64,000 nucleotides of DNA from Lindgomyces ingoldianus (GCF_010093535.1 NW_022985183.1:248001-312000), one strand, 5' to 3'. Numbered from the stretch's first letter, positions 1 to 12,215 are shown. Notes: a model not told the origin generated them from the letters alone. Numbers and translations are program-made.

Positions 1-3000
1 GGACAGGGTACGAAGCGTGAAAGACGCCCTGCTCCACCAAGTCAAAGACCTCTTGCAAACAATACTTGTCTTTCTGTTCCGGGTTTTCCACAATAGTCGC
101 CAGATCTACGCCATTGAATGTGGCGTTTCTAATGAAGGGGTGCATCGGAAGGTGTCCTCTAGAATCTATGTCTCTCCTACCGATTTCAATGAATCGTCCG
201 AAATTGGCTATCAGTTCCCACGAAGCGATGAGCAACTTCCCAGAGAGAGAGTTCAGGACAACGTCCACACCTCGACCTTGAGTCATGCGTTTGACACCGT
301 CGGCAAAGGATGAATCTCTACTAAAGAATATATGATCCTCTGGAATTGCGTATTGTTCCATGAGTAAATTCTTTTTCTCAACAGATCCGACGGTTGCGAA
401 AATCTCCGCGCCAACATGCTGCGCAACTTGAACTGCGGCTTGTCCTGTGCCACCGGCCGCAGCATGTATCAGCACCGATTCATTCTTCTGGAGGCGCGCA
501 ACGTTTATGAGACTGTGATAGGCTGTGCAAAACGCGGTTGGAATAGCTGCAGCGTCTACGAAAGACAAATTGTCCGGAATCTTGATGATTTGAAAATCCC
601 AAGCTCTGACGAAGCTTCTATAGGACTCTAAGGATCCAAGAGCTACGCGATCGCCAACTTTGACATACTCGCTGGAGACTGCAGAACCTATTCTGTGTAC
701 GTAGCCAGCGCATTCACTACCTAGCTTATCAGTCTTGACTCGTCCGAGTAGGATCAGGCATTCTTTGAAGTTGACCCCGATTGCCTGGACTTTGACTTCA
801 ACTTGATGTGGCTCCAAAGGTTCGTAGACACTCTCGTCGTCTACCCATTGTAAAGTGTCAAGAAATCCTGGGACTCTAATGTCGAGCTTAATGGGCATAT
901 CCTTCTTGAATTCTTGCGTCACGACTTTCTTCTGAGTCCGAGCGGATACATGATCGTCAAGGTATTTCGCTTGAGTCAATCGATTGATGCAAAGTCGACC
1001 AGACGATTCTTTGTACTCTGGCTCTACGAACCCAGTCGTGATGCCATGCTGGAAGGCTGTAAACACCTTGGCAATTTGGGAGGCGGCTTTACTAGCTGAT
1101 TCGCACGTAGGCCTCTCGAGGATTACTGTAGCAATTGGTATGTTGATGTCTTCACTCCGGCAGGTTCTGCAAAGACCTTCAGTCATAGCCCAGTACGGGG
1201 AAGGTTCAGTAGCAGATGGTGGGTTGACACAGCTTGCCCATAGTATACTCTTCGATGAAGTGAGGACTTTTTGAAGGGCTTTGAGATCATCTGGTACAAT
1301 TTCAGAAAGCATCGCCTTCTCCAGCCCTCCAAGAATCAAACAATGGCGTGCTGGGAGGTCTTCCACCTGAGGGACATCGTCAAATGTTATGATCTTCGCC
1401 AAGCCCATATCTTCCGCCAATGACTGCTTGAGAATATCTGCAGTCTCCATCTCGAAGCTCGAATGTTTATTCACCAAAAATGCTAGCGGAGTTTGAATTG
1501 GCCTATTCATCGTTGTTCTACCTTTGACGTCGTCGAAATTGGCGGAAGATATCATGATGCTCCAACCATGGCACCGATCAGAGTCCCAATCTCGGAAGAC
1601 GTATTCGGTACCAGTGAAACCAGAATGCCTTAGGAGCGTGTCCCATTTTTCTTCAAGGAAAACAGCGCTGGCATTCGCTTTGCGCCATTGCTCGGCGCTG
1701 CGCCACCACCCAGGAAGCGTGCCGAAGATGAAGCCTGTCTCTATCTTGTTGGGGGTAGTCATCTCAGTAAAGATAAGCTTGCCATTAGGCTTGAGAAGCT
1801 TTCGAACATTCGAAAGAGTGGTGTTTAGGTTTTCGGTGGCATGCAGAACGTGCGCTGCAATGATGACATCGAACTGATCTTCTGGATGGAATCCTTGAGT
1901 TACCGGGTCCTCTTCAATGTCCAAGACACGGTAAGCTATACGGTCTCCGAACGCATTGAATCTTTCTTGTGCTTTGGAAAAGAAAGCAGCACTTATGTCG
2001 GTGAAGGTGTACGTCCAATAGCGAGTACCACAATCCTGTCGCTCGAGGACATTCAGGACCCCTGTGGTAGTCGCGCCTGTACCAGCGCCAATCTCGAGAA
2101 ACTTTAAACCGGAGTCTTTGTGAACTAATAAGTCAATGTATGCATTGAGCATGTCAAAAGCTTTCCCAGCTGTGTTGAGTTCTTCATAGAATTCGAGCAA
2201 GAAATTGTCATCTTGGAAAAGGAGCTGTAGAGGATCTACTTGACCAAGTAGAATACCTTTTAAATTGCGACCCACAGTTGCGTTGACCATTCCTCGACTT
2301 GAGTGCGACTCTACGCTCTCGGTGAGCTTTTCTAGTGTGTCGGTGTTGTGAATCAACGCATGTCGGTCCAGATGACCCAACAGATTTGATCCATGCCCAT
2401 CCGAGATGCAATATGAATCAATCCTTGATTGCAGCCATCTTGCATAGTCGATCATTGAAGGAATCGGCTCTTGGTCAGATGCTTTCATGTCATTCAAAGT
2501 CTGTGCAGCGAAACTTAATAGCATAAGCTCGATGTCTTGGTAAAACTGCTCTGGTTCCTCGTAGCTCTTGCGTTGCTGCATGCAGTAATCCGAAATTTCG
2601 GCGGGGCTTAGGATGGAATGATCAGCCTTCCATTCCATTTCGTAGCATAACGCATTGCCGTTTTCTTCCATATCTGCGCTGCTGTCATCACGCGCTAGTT
2701 CGGTAAGCTCGAGTTCGTCTACTGCCACACGGAGGCTTAAATCAGACTGTGAAAACACCGTGAATGAGCCCTCAGCACTCCTTCTGCTTAGAAATTTCGC
2801 TTGAATGTTTGCAATCTCTTCCTCTGGTCCTCCATGACCAGCGCCAAGTGTTGATATCCATAGCCGAGTTAACCGAGAAGGTACTAATGTAGGTAAAGGG
2901 ACTGTAAGGCCCTTGCTGAGAGATGGGATCGCTAACTGGAAGACGCCATCCAAAGTCGAGGGGTGGATAGTGTAAGAGTGGTTTGGTGCGGAAGGTGTGT

Positions 3001-6000
3001 ACGAAAGAATCTTGGAGTAGGCTCTTCCGTCCATATCATAGTGAATATCTGACAGAGGCTGGAAAGTTGGACCATACTGCAACCCTGACATGGCGGCGAC
3101 TTTCTCATACATATCGCTAGCGCCGATAGTCTTCCGGCAAGACTTCAAAGCAGAATAGTGACCCATCTGAGCTTCGAGTAACTTAAACTTTTCTTCGGCC
3201 TGAGCAGAGACGCTTTGAGCTACGCGTCCATAGTCGGCTTCAATATTTCCATGGCAAATCTCTTGCCAAGTACTATTAGAACGCATGGTAAAGATACGAA
3301 ACTTAAATTGCGCGTCTTTGCTTCCGGCATTACTTATCGGTACCATGCTCAGCTGAGTTTCGGTCCTTCCGGAGGAATTTGCGATGACAAGCGGAGCCAA
3401 AAATGAGAGTTCTGATAGCTCAAAACCCAGCGGTTCCGCGTGATCCTTCAGAAGCTGCTTTATGGCTTCAATCGCCATTACAATCATACCAGAGGCGGGG
3501 TAGAGTATGTTGCCGTTGATTTGATGGTCGGTAACCCATGGCATCTCATCCGTTTTCATGGTCCATATCCACTTCGCGTCGAGAGGGTTCCAGTCCATTG
3601 CAGGTGCACCTAAAAGCGGATGATATCTGTGATGCCGATGCCTGAAAGCACTCGACCTAGCAGGCTCGTCCCAATAGATCGTAGAATGATTGAACGGATA
3701 TTTTGGCAGATCCAATATGATACGCGGTTGACGATCGGGTTCGGCATTCAATGCAGCAATCTTTGTGAGCGTAACATGAAAATTACGGCAGTGGAGCTCT
3801 CCAATAGCAGCTAAAGTAGTCATATCTGCTGGCTTTCCTCGCTGAAGAAAAGATGTGTAGAAGACGTCCCCAGCGCCTTGGGCCTTAGATATCTCTCGAG
3901 AAGGACCTTTCAATGCCGAATGAGGACCGATCTCCAACCACCCTTGTACATGAACGTCAAGGTTATGGCTTTGATCAATCTTCTTTACTATCTCATAGTT
4001 TTCAGAGATGGAAGTGCAAAGATGCATGGCGTCAACGAACTGTACAGGGGACAACATGTTGCGAACCCAGTATTCTCCAGAGCAAACAGTCTCCCGAGAA
4101 ACACGACCAGGGATTGTCGAAGATACCATGTGGGTCTTACCCAACTTATCTCTCGCCGTCAAGTTGGACAGAGACGCTAAATACTCCTCTGACACCGCCT
4201 GCATTTGTGGGGAGTGGTATCCTACATCGACTTTGAGTTTCCTAGCAAAAATATTCTTGCTTGCGAAATGCTCCACGACAACATCGAGGTATCTTTGGGG
4301 TCCGGATATTGTGATATTGCTGGGACTGTTGATGCAGCTGATAGTAATACGTGCTGCTTCGAAGCGTCCTGGCTCCATTGCTTCAAGCTTTGCCAGTTCA
4401 CCAGGCGCATCCTTAGCCAGAATACCAACGGAGGCCATACCATGATGTTCTGAAGTAGCATCTTTCGAAAGCTTTGATGCCAACATGCCCCTAAAGTACG
4501 AGACTCTGATAGCGGATTCATGAGACAAAAACCCCACACAATACGCAGCAGCGATCTCGCCAGACGAATGGCCTACAGCTACTGTGGCACGAATACCGAG
4601 GTATTCTGCAATATCAACTAGGGCTATTTGAACAGCTGTCGAGATCACTTGGCTGAACTCGGGTTCGTTCATCTTGCTTAACTCTGGAGGAGCACTGATC
4701 TCATCTACTAGCTTCCACTTGCAGCCGAATATTTGCAGATAGTGCTGGGAACGAGCCAAACTAGTTTTGACTATTGGCCAATCCAGCAACTCGATGCCCA
4801 TCCTTGGCCATTGTGCACCTTGTCCTGTGAATATGAACCCGAGTCTGTGATTCGCCTCATTGCCTCGGCGAACTGGCTTTGAGAGTGCATTTTCAAGCGT
4901 TGAAAAGTCGAAGAGCGACCTAAGGACTGCGTACGACTTCCACACATGTAAAGTTCGACGAGTATTCAAGGTTGACAGAACATCCTCAAGCAAGCTGTGT
5001 TGTGCATATTTACTTGAGGTATATTGAGAGAAGAATGTTGCCAGGGACTTAGCCTGTCTGGCGTTTCCATCTTCGTCTGTTGCGGAAAGGACAAGAAGTT
5101 GGGGACGTGAATCGCGGAGGCCTACTTCGCTGAGAGTATCCATATCGAGCCTAGCTACAGCATTGTCAATCCTTGACCCTTCTTGGAAAGCAGCTAGAGA
5201 TTTCTTACTGAAAAGCGATAGAGGGAGCACATTTTGCTGATGGCCGATGCTTCGTAGGAAGTCTTCAGCAGATTCAATGACGATATGCGCGTTCGATCCT
5301 CCGAATCCGAAAGCGTTTACGGAAGCTCTTTTAACATCTGCTGCGGGCCATGGAACGCAACTCGTTGGGAAACTAAGCTTCAAGAACTCTGCGTCGATGT
5401 TGGGATTGAGAGTCGTAAAGTTTGTGTTTGGTGGGATCATTCCTCGTTCGACAGAGAGGACCGTCTTCACCACACTTGCAAGTCCGCTAGTCCCCTCAAG
5501 ATGTCCGAAATTGGACTTGAAAGCGCCTACATAGATAGGGTCGTCATCTTTTCGAAACTGCTGGAATGATTCGCCGATAGCCCTGGCTTCGATAGGGTCG
5601 CCAACTGCGGTTCCAGTGCCATGTGCTTCGAAAAATCGAGTGTCAGCCATGCTAAGGCCAGCCCTTTGATACGTGTCACGTATCAATTGCACTTGCATTT
5701 CTTTACTGGGCTGGGTGATACCTCCACTGGTATAGCCGTCTTGGTTCATACCGAAGGATCGGATAACAGCTCTTATCGGATTGCCATCAGTTATCGCCTT
5801 GGACACCGGCTTGAGGATTAGGGTTGTAAATCCTTCGCCTCTGCCGTAACCATCTCCGTCAGCACTGAAACTTTTGCATCTTCCGGATGGTGAGAGGAAG
5901 TTCAGGTTACTAAGTGCGATGTTGAATTCGGGCCCGAGGATGAGGTTCGAGGCGCCCACAATCGCCATATCAGAGCTCCCTGATGATAAACCTCGACATG

Positions 6001-6816
6001 CAAGAGCCATTGCAACAAGACTACTAGAGCAGGCCGTGTCGATGTACATGCTTTCGCCATGTAAGTTATAGAACCAACTTAGTCTATTTGCAAGAATGGA
6101 TCCTGCAGAGCCGATCGCATTGTATTTTGGAATGTTTTGCGTATCCCGCAATTGCATGTGAGCCCAGTCGTTGGTGAAGCATCCGATATGCACAGATGTC
6201 TTGGATCCTGACACATCTTCCAGAGTCAGGCCAGCATTTTCTAAAGCATGATATGTCGTTTCCATCAGACCTCGTTGTTGAGGGTCCATAGAGCCGACTT
6301 CGTGCGGTGGCATCGAGAAAAAGCCAGCATCAAACTTCGCAACATCGCCTTCGAGAAAATGTGCTTCTCGAGGCTTGATCTATCGCTCGAATTATTAGCC
6401 ATACCATTGTGCAAAAGGCCCAGAAGGCTTACATGGTTAGGCATTTTAGAGTCATGATTCCAGAAAGCATCGATATTGAACCGATCTTTGGGGAACTCGG
6501 TAGCTGTACATCTTCTATCCAAAAGGGTTTTCCAGAACGTGTCAGGGTCCTCGGCACCTTGAGGAAACTTGAACGACATGCCGATAATAGCTATCGGTTC
6601 GTCAATCCTTTGGCTTGAGCATTCACTGGTTCCAACAGAATCCGTGCGCTCGTTCGAAAAGGAGTCTGGGTCATATTGATGCAGTCCTAGTCGATGTGGC
6701 CTTCGTAAATCGAAAGCAGCATCGCTACCACTTTCAGGGACAGCCCTCGAGACATACCCAGAGTCGTCAAAGAGCAACGGCTTGAGATGCTTTTCTATAT
6801 TTTCCGTGGACAACAT
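1..6816 (-). CDS. Highly reducing polyketide synthase (KS-AT-DH-MT-ER visible), 3' end beyond window
   Basis: Type I iterative HR-PKS building a reduced, C-methylated polyketide from malonyl-CoA. Exon 1 is 6816-6433, a 53 bp intron follows (6432-6380), and exon 2 runs open from 6379 past position 1, giving 2254 residues so far. After a 72-residue leader comes the ketosynthase (about 73-500), with active-site Cys245 in DTACSSS, then EAHGTGT and KSNFGH. The acyltransferase (about 640-960) has Ser733 in GHSSG. The dehydratase (about 1045-1330) has His1080 in an intact HxxxGxxxxP motif and a downstream LDG aspartate. The C-methyltransferase (about 1500-1700) has its SAM loop GAGTG at 1559-1563. 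The enoylreductase (from about 1900) has the NADPH loop GGTG at 2104-2107. All motifs seen are intact. The usual KR and ACP would follow off the left edge. ATG 6816 is the start because it opens the frame that splices into the KS. Product unknown. Confidence 0.95.
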
Positions 6817-8021
6817 AGTGAATAAGATAAACTAGTCCTGGACTAGAGCTTTCCAATGTTACGATGTGAACCTAAAAATTTGCGTTCAGGTCAAATGAGG
6901 AAGAAGATAATTTTCTACGGAACAGTCAGGCCCTTGACATGTGTCGGGAAATTCAGGGAGCATACATCTAGCTCAACTTTCTTCTACAATTTAGCCCCCA
7001 TCTCCGCTAGAACCTAGAATCAATGTCTCTAATGATTCCTCAACTCTGAATTGCCGAAAGTGGTAACTGCACCGATGCCGCATGAACGGTTCAAAGTCAC
7101 ACATGTTGGTTTTAAAAGACTGCACCAGGCAGCCCTAGGCAGCCCTAAGCAGATAAATGAATCAAGGCAGTTGTCCAAACCGGGATCAAGCATTCGACAA
7201 GGGCCGGTTATTGATGTACAGCTTCTCGTCGCACCCGATCGGTTCGTGCTGGTGCTGCGGATCGTGATACCTTGAAACAGGAAATCCGCACTACACGTTT
7301 GCCCGCATTTTCAGCCAAGGCGTTTCTTCAACTAATCACGAGGGGATGCATGACCTTAAACGGCGTTCAAATCTGCAGATGCAACTAAGATGGGAGCTGT
7401 AATAATGAGTTACGGAGAAGGATCAACACTCGCCGAGACACGGAACGGATACTAGTCGGAGATGAAAAGACGCTGTATGGTTGCGGAGTTGTGCTAAGCC
7501 CAATGCCTTGTGCCCGATCCACTATGTCAGGACTCCGTAAATAGCAGACAACCGTCAGCCGTCCGCGCAGGACACGTAAGGGTAAAAGATATGAGAAATA
7601 CCGATGGCATTGGCTGCTGCAAGCCTGGCACTACTGCACCCAAGGCGCTGGGCACCGCAGCAAGCAGGCAGTTTGTCAGCGCGCATCGCGGAGACCGAAG
7701 AACCAACCTTGGAAGGCAAAGAGACTACTGTGGAGAATTTCAAGGACCTCGGCTGACGCTGCTTCCGGTAGCAAAGCACGGCCTCCGTCAACGTTTCCAC
7801 AGAAGAACGCAGCGGAGAGTTGAGATGTCAGCCGCCGGCCCGTCAGCCACCTACATCTAAGCTTTAGCGGCTTGCATTGATCTTCGATGCGCCAGCGGAA
7901 GTGGCGTTGGAATGGATCGACAACGGGGGACTGCAATGACATACGATAGCGCAGAACTACGAAGCTGACTTGCTTATCGCTGAAGAACGTCTCCATCCTC
8001 TCATCCTCTCCTCTGTGAATC
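6817..8021. promoter_or_regulatory. Divergent intergenic region between PKS and propeller gene
   Basis: About 1.2 kb between two divergently transcribed genes, so it should carry both promoters. The last 40 bases before 8022 are pyrimidine-rich (repeated CTC/TCC), typical of a fungal 5' leader. A small direct repeat of GCAGCCCTA lies near 7130-7150. No clear TATA box or regulator site was identified. Open frames here on both strands are short and look like chance. Confidence 0.5.
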
Positions 8022-8951
8022 ATGTCTAATAAGCAAACCACCCGCGTCCTTGTTTTTCTCGACGTTGGTGCATCTGCGCACAAGAACGGCATCCCCCAAG
8101 GACGAATCCTCAAATGTGACCTCAATGGCGCGAACCTCAAAGTCATCTGCGAAGGACTGTACGCGCTCCCAGATGGCATTGCCGTAGATAACGACGAAGG
8201 GTACATTTATTTCACCCAAATGGGCATGCCCGGCACAAAAACCGGTAGCGTGTCACGCGTCCGCCTCGACGGTACCGGACGCGAAGATATAATCGAGACT
8301 GGCAAAACGTGGACTCCGAAGCAGCTTCTCCTCGAACCACAGTCCAAGAAGCTGTACTGGGCGGATCGAGAAGGCGCAAGGATCTGGAGGGCCAATCGAG
8401 ATGGTAGTGATGCTGAGGTACTGATTCAAACGGTTCCTAGCCCGCTAGAAGTCAGCGTTTCGGATCAAACAAAATGGTGCGTAGGCGTCGCCGTGGACTA
8501 CGAAAGGCGCAAAATCTTTTGGACGCAGAAGGGCCCCTCGAAAGGCTTTCAAGGGCAATTGTGGACGGCCAACTTGGATATTTCTGAGGGTGAAACGCCG
8601 GAAAATCGATCAGACAAGAAGCTTCTGCTGTCGAAGCTTCCCGAACCGATTGACTTAGCCATCGATACGCAAAGGAATATCCTGTTCTTGAGTGACAGAG
8701 GTGATATACCCCTTGGGAACACCATCTCCGCGATAGATGTGAATGATCTGGAGGCGATAAAGCTCAACTTTCTGGTTTGGAAGTTGCATGAAGCGATTGG
8801 TGTTACATACGATCCTGAAGGGCAGAGAATCTATATGACAGATTTGCTTGGTGGGCTGTATTCAGCGAATGCAGATGGAAGTGACAAGAAGACATTACAT
8901 CCCGATCTGGGCGAATTGACCGGCCTCACTATTGCACAATACTGGGATTAA
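8022..8951 (+). CDS. YWTD/LDLR class B-type beta-propeller protein (SMP-30-like fold)
   Basis: Intronless, 309 residues. The sequence is a series of propeller blades marked by YWTD-like tetrads: IYFTQ, LYWAD, IFWTQ, LFLSD and IYMTD, each spaced 40-60 residues apart. Each is preceded by a D-G-I-A-V-D or V-A-V-D-type strand, and there are repeated DLNG, DGTG, DGSD and ADGSD turns. This is the pattern of LDL-receptor class B repeats and of soluble fungal YWTD proteins. No signal peptide or membrane segment is visible, so it is probably cytosolic. Such proteins can be lactonase-like or scaffold-like; the reaction cannot be read from the sequence. It lies head to head with the PKS, which suggests co-regulation and a role in the pathway. 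The ATG at 8022 follows a CT-rich leader, and no upstream in-frame start fits better. Confidence 0.85.
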   Translation: MSNKQTTRVLVFLDVGASAHKNGIPQGRILKCDLNGANLKVICEGLYALPDGIAVDNDEGYIYFTQMGMPGTKTGSVSRVRLDGTGREDIIETGKTWTPKQLLLEPQSKKLYWADREGARIWRANRDGSDAEVLIQTVPSPLEVSVSDQTKWCVGVAVDYERRKIFWTQKGPSKGFQGQLWTANLDISEGETPENRSDKKLLLSKLPEPIDLAIDTQRNILFLSDRGDIPLGNTISAIDVNDLEAIKLNFLVWKLHEAIGVTYDPEGQRIYMTDLLGGLYSANADGSDKKTLHPDLGELTGLTIAQYWD

Positions 8952-9502
8952 CATTGACCACGGCCGCCCGTGCTTGTAACTTAATTGCACTTCGAGTGTT
9001 AAAATACTCATCTTGGTCGCAAACAATGATCTCATTGATGCTTCATATTTATGTATGCGGCCTTCCGAATTGCAAAGATGCGTTCTACTTTAAGTGAAGA
9101 GCAATGTTGGGCATGGATTTAGTCTCCACCGAGCCCATGGGGCATACCCAAGCCCACGCAGCTCTGGAGCGCTGTATGGAGTTGATGAAGGCTGACTAAC
9201 TACCGAATTAGGCCACGTAGATACTTAGGATGGTGGTGTTGAGATTTGGATTTGTCCAGTCAATGCATATGATCTCATCGGTTCCACTCCACAACCTTGC
9301 AATAGTTCTTGTGCAACGGATAAAATCAAGACCCTTGCTAGTAATGTCTGTCGATTTTTATAATGAAGTTCCTACTTAATAACTTGGTAAAACTCCAGCG
9401 GCGCTCAATAAGTTCATGCCCACCGCTAGTGAAACGAAATATGCGAGAAATCATTTTAACATCATTCCTCTGCCAAACCCAAGTACCAGCTAGTCATAAG
9501 TT
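8952..9502. other. Convergent intergenic region, propeller / rhodopsin-like gene
   Basis: About 550 bases between the 3' ends of two convergent genes. It becomes AT-richer around 8990-9060 and 9300-9380, as expected for 3' UTRs and poly(A) sites. No further gene or repeat was seen. Confidence 0.5.
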
Positions 9503-10693
9503 TCATTCACGATTCGAGGTGACCTCAACTCTCTCTACCAAATCGATATACTCGACCCTATCATCATCAATGGCCGAAGGGCCCCAAGACGAAAGTGTCG
9601 TTGAGTAGCTAGATTTGGCTTGCTCAGGAGCGGGGAACCTGCGTTTGGATGATCTTTCTCTTGAGTGCAGGTTGGTACCATCTCTTGACCGAGAAACTAC
9701 CGTTGCCATACCGGATCTCTTGTAGAACTTCGTTGCTAATGGGCGAATATATGGCAAGGTTGAGCAGATGAAGTAAGCTCCTGGTTCGGCGATAGACAGA
9801 AGCATGGTTGTAACGCCATAGTACGTGGGGTCTCTATTCAAATCGACAGTGAAGAAGCCTACGAATCGAATGAGCGCGGCGATAATGCCCCTTCATATGT
9901 TCATTAGATTTGACTCAATCAAGAACAAGGACAAACTACGACTCACAAGCCACCAGCGAGGAAAGTGAGAAAGATGCCGAGTTTTTGCAGCTTGGAGACT
10001 TGCAGTTTCCATACTGTCGAGACAGGAAGGAGGAGAATCGCTATGTCGGTGATAATATTTGGAATACTGAAGTATCTGTACGAGGCAAGTAGATTGGCAC
10101 AATGCCCGTTGATGTTCTTGTCCCATTTGTACCTGAATGGTTGGCAGATTGAGGCCCAGACGATGACACCGACGATCAACCATTGTAGCAGGACGATAAC
10201 GATCATCGCCCAAGTAAGGTGCCGCACGATGTTGTGAGGGAAAATCTTCAGGTAAAGTATTAATAGCGTGAGTTTCGGAACGGTGACAGAAACTACATAT
10301 ATGAATTCAGTTGCTGTCTGAAGTTGCAGGTATCGTTTGATCGCCATGGGATCGTGGAGCATATGATACTCAATATGGCGACCGCCGCCACCAATTTTAA
10401 CGATAACTATCATCACTATAAGTCCTCCTAAATCAATTCTTTTTTGAGGCGCACTACTCACGAATTCCGATGACAGCGAGACCAAGAACACAGATATAGG
10501 AAAACGGAGGCAAGATCCATACATCCCAGGAGTCGCTGGTATTGTGAACGAAGCGCGACGTGGCAAAAAGGCCAAAGAAGACAGTGGCAACGACAATGAA
10601 GGAGATACTAGTGTCTAAGAGCCTCCTGCTGCTATCCTGCGCAAGATACTCCGGTGGCAGTTGCATGAGCTGTTCGGGCGTTGGTATGGACAT
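9503..10693 (-). CDS. Rhodopsin-like fungal integral membrane protein (7-TM)
   Basis: Three exons: 10693-10462, 10415-9947 and 9890-9503, about 362 residues. Introns are roughly 46 bp (acceptor uncertain; 10428 and 10416 both keep the frame) and 56 bp (9946-9891). Features visible in order: a short soluble N-terminus, a hydrophobic helix (about 33-50), another around residues 65-85, a Gly-rich loop followed by GRHIEYH, helices starting near VVSVTVPKLTLLILYLKIF and WLIVGVIVWASICQPF, then NIITDIAILLLPV, then GVTTMLLSIAEPGAYFICS ending at LPYIRPL. A Ser/Arg-rich cytoplasmic tail of about 70 residues follows. This layout is that of the large fungal 'rhodopsin domain' membrane family, which is not proven to bind retinal; no Schiff-base lysine can be assigned. 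In the cluster it could act as a sensor or membrane partner (inference). Confidence 0.8.
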
Positions 10694-11357
10694 GGTGAGG
10701 CGTGATGTGCAAGTTGCAACCAGCAAACCTGTCGAATGAAGGTTTCTTCAAAGTACGTAGTATGATTTTCAGCCCCCATTGCAAACACGGGGACCGTGCG
10801 CTTGCTTATCATCGAAATTAATATCGTTAGTGTGACCTGCTGCATTGGATTCATCGAAATGCGATGGGTGTAGAGGTCACCCCAGCCTCGCCGAGGTGGG
10901 GTCAGCCTGGACCGTGCGCAACGGTGTGCACTGTGTGATTTGACTTAAAACGACAGGGTTCGGACTACCCGGGGTTTGGTATTATTATTCTCCTCTTACT
11001 GGATAGAATACAGATCAACATCCAGATAGAGAGGAATACTTAACACCGAGCTAGGATCGGCAGATACTGGGACACGGCTAGGATGTTGGATATTACCAAT
11101 GCAACATAGAGTAAGGCAGCGGCGCAGCGGCTGATTGACCCAGGCAACACGGCAGACGAAGAAAAAATATATTGCGCCGTGTCAAGACCCCTCTTCTAAA
11201 AGTAGATACAGGCCCCTACCGGTCCAGACTTTTACTAAAGTTTTGTAAGAAGGGGAACTCTTCATCAAATGACTAACCGATCGAACCATTGTCCAATAAT
11301 TACTTTAGTTTTGAAATAGTCCCCCAGGGCCCAAGAAGGACTAACGTGATAGCCGAA
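10694..11357. promoter_or_regulatory. Divergent promoter region, rhodopsin-like gene / FSH hydrolase
   Basis: 664 bases between divergent starts. It contains the imperfect palindrome at 10879-10902 (listed separately) and AT-rich stretches near 10980-11060 and 11160-11270. No other gene was seen. Confidence 0.5.
10879..10902. promoter_or_regulatory. GC-rich palindrome in divergent promoter, candidate operator
   Basis: A perfect 5-1-5 palindrome, CCTCG-C-CGAGG, at 10886-10896. It is extended on both sides by ACCCCA / TGGGGT with a single bulged G, giving an 11-pair dyad. Dyads of this kind are typical binding sites for Zn2Cys6 dimers. Position within a divergent promoter supports this; no experimental support. 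Confidence 0.35.
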
Positions 11358-12215
11358 ATGAGATTTCTCTGTCTTCACGGGCTTGGGACAAGCAACAGGG
11401 TGCGTACACAGCCATTTAAAATTGTCATACACATGACCTCTTGGCTTGATCATGAGCTGATTGCATGGCAGGTGTTTCAGATGCAAACAGGTATACATCA
11501 AAACTTATACCTTTATTGATAAAACAGCCTAACAAAACTGCCCGAACAGCTGCATTTCGATATGAAATCGCTGACCAACACACCTATGAGTTCGTACAGG
11601 GTGTAGTCCCTTGGGACCTGCCCCCAGGTCAGTAAAAGCAACCAACCACAACTACTCTGAGATCAAATCTAACCCGTTGTAGAACTGAGCAATCTGTCCG
11701 ATCCCTCGGAGCAGCACTACGCCTACTACGACATCGCGTCACCGTTCAGCTTTGTGACAGCACTAGACCACCTGGAGGCATATATTTTAGAAGAAGGCCC
11801 CTTCGACGGCGTGATTGCCTATTCCCATGGAGCAGGATTGGCGGCGATGCTCCTTGTACGCGAAAAGTATCTAAAACCTTCCGCACCTCCCTTATTTAAA
11901 GTGGCGATCTTCTTTTCTCCTGTGTCGGTATACGATCCAGTAGCCTACCAAGAGAGACAGGAGGTCCGCGTTCTTGATGACGTTGGTGGTGGTCCTCCTG
12001 CGATTGATATTCCTACTGTTGTTGTGTATGGGGAGGGGGATCCGAGGATGGAGGAATGTAAGGGTGTGAAAGCGATTTGTAACTCGAAGTACTTGTGGGA
12101 GTATGTGCATGACGGTGGGCATGAAGTTCCAGGGATTGGGGTGAAGAATGCAATTCCTGAGACAGTCAAGGTCGCACGCAGAGGGATCACGACTGCGTGT
12201 ATGTCCGAAGACTAG
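11358..12215 (+). CDS. FSH1-family serine hydrolase (alpha/beta hydrolase), candidate PKS release enzyme
   Basis: Four exons: 11358-11399, 11472-11490, 11550-11627 and 11683-12215; 223 residues, normal for the family. The N-terminus MRFLCLHGLGTS is the FSH1 signature (strand 1 plus oxyanion HG). The nucleophile Ser94 sits in AYSHG, where most relatives have GFSQG, so the first Gly of the elbow is Ala. The acid Asp is in VVYGEGDP and the catalytic His in DGGHEVP near the C-terminus, so the triad is complete. The tiny 19 nt second exon (VFQMQT) matches the conserved segment following the first motif, which supports the splice model. Family members in HR-PKS clusters (for example LovG in lovastatin biosynthesis) release the chain from the ACP; that role is inferred here. 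Convergent with the MFS gene. Confidence 0.9.

Noticed and set aside
7676..8206. 176-codon minus-strand frame overlapping the propeller gene start
   Set aside because: Antisense shadow of a gene with clear YWTD blades; no motif of its own.
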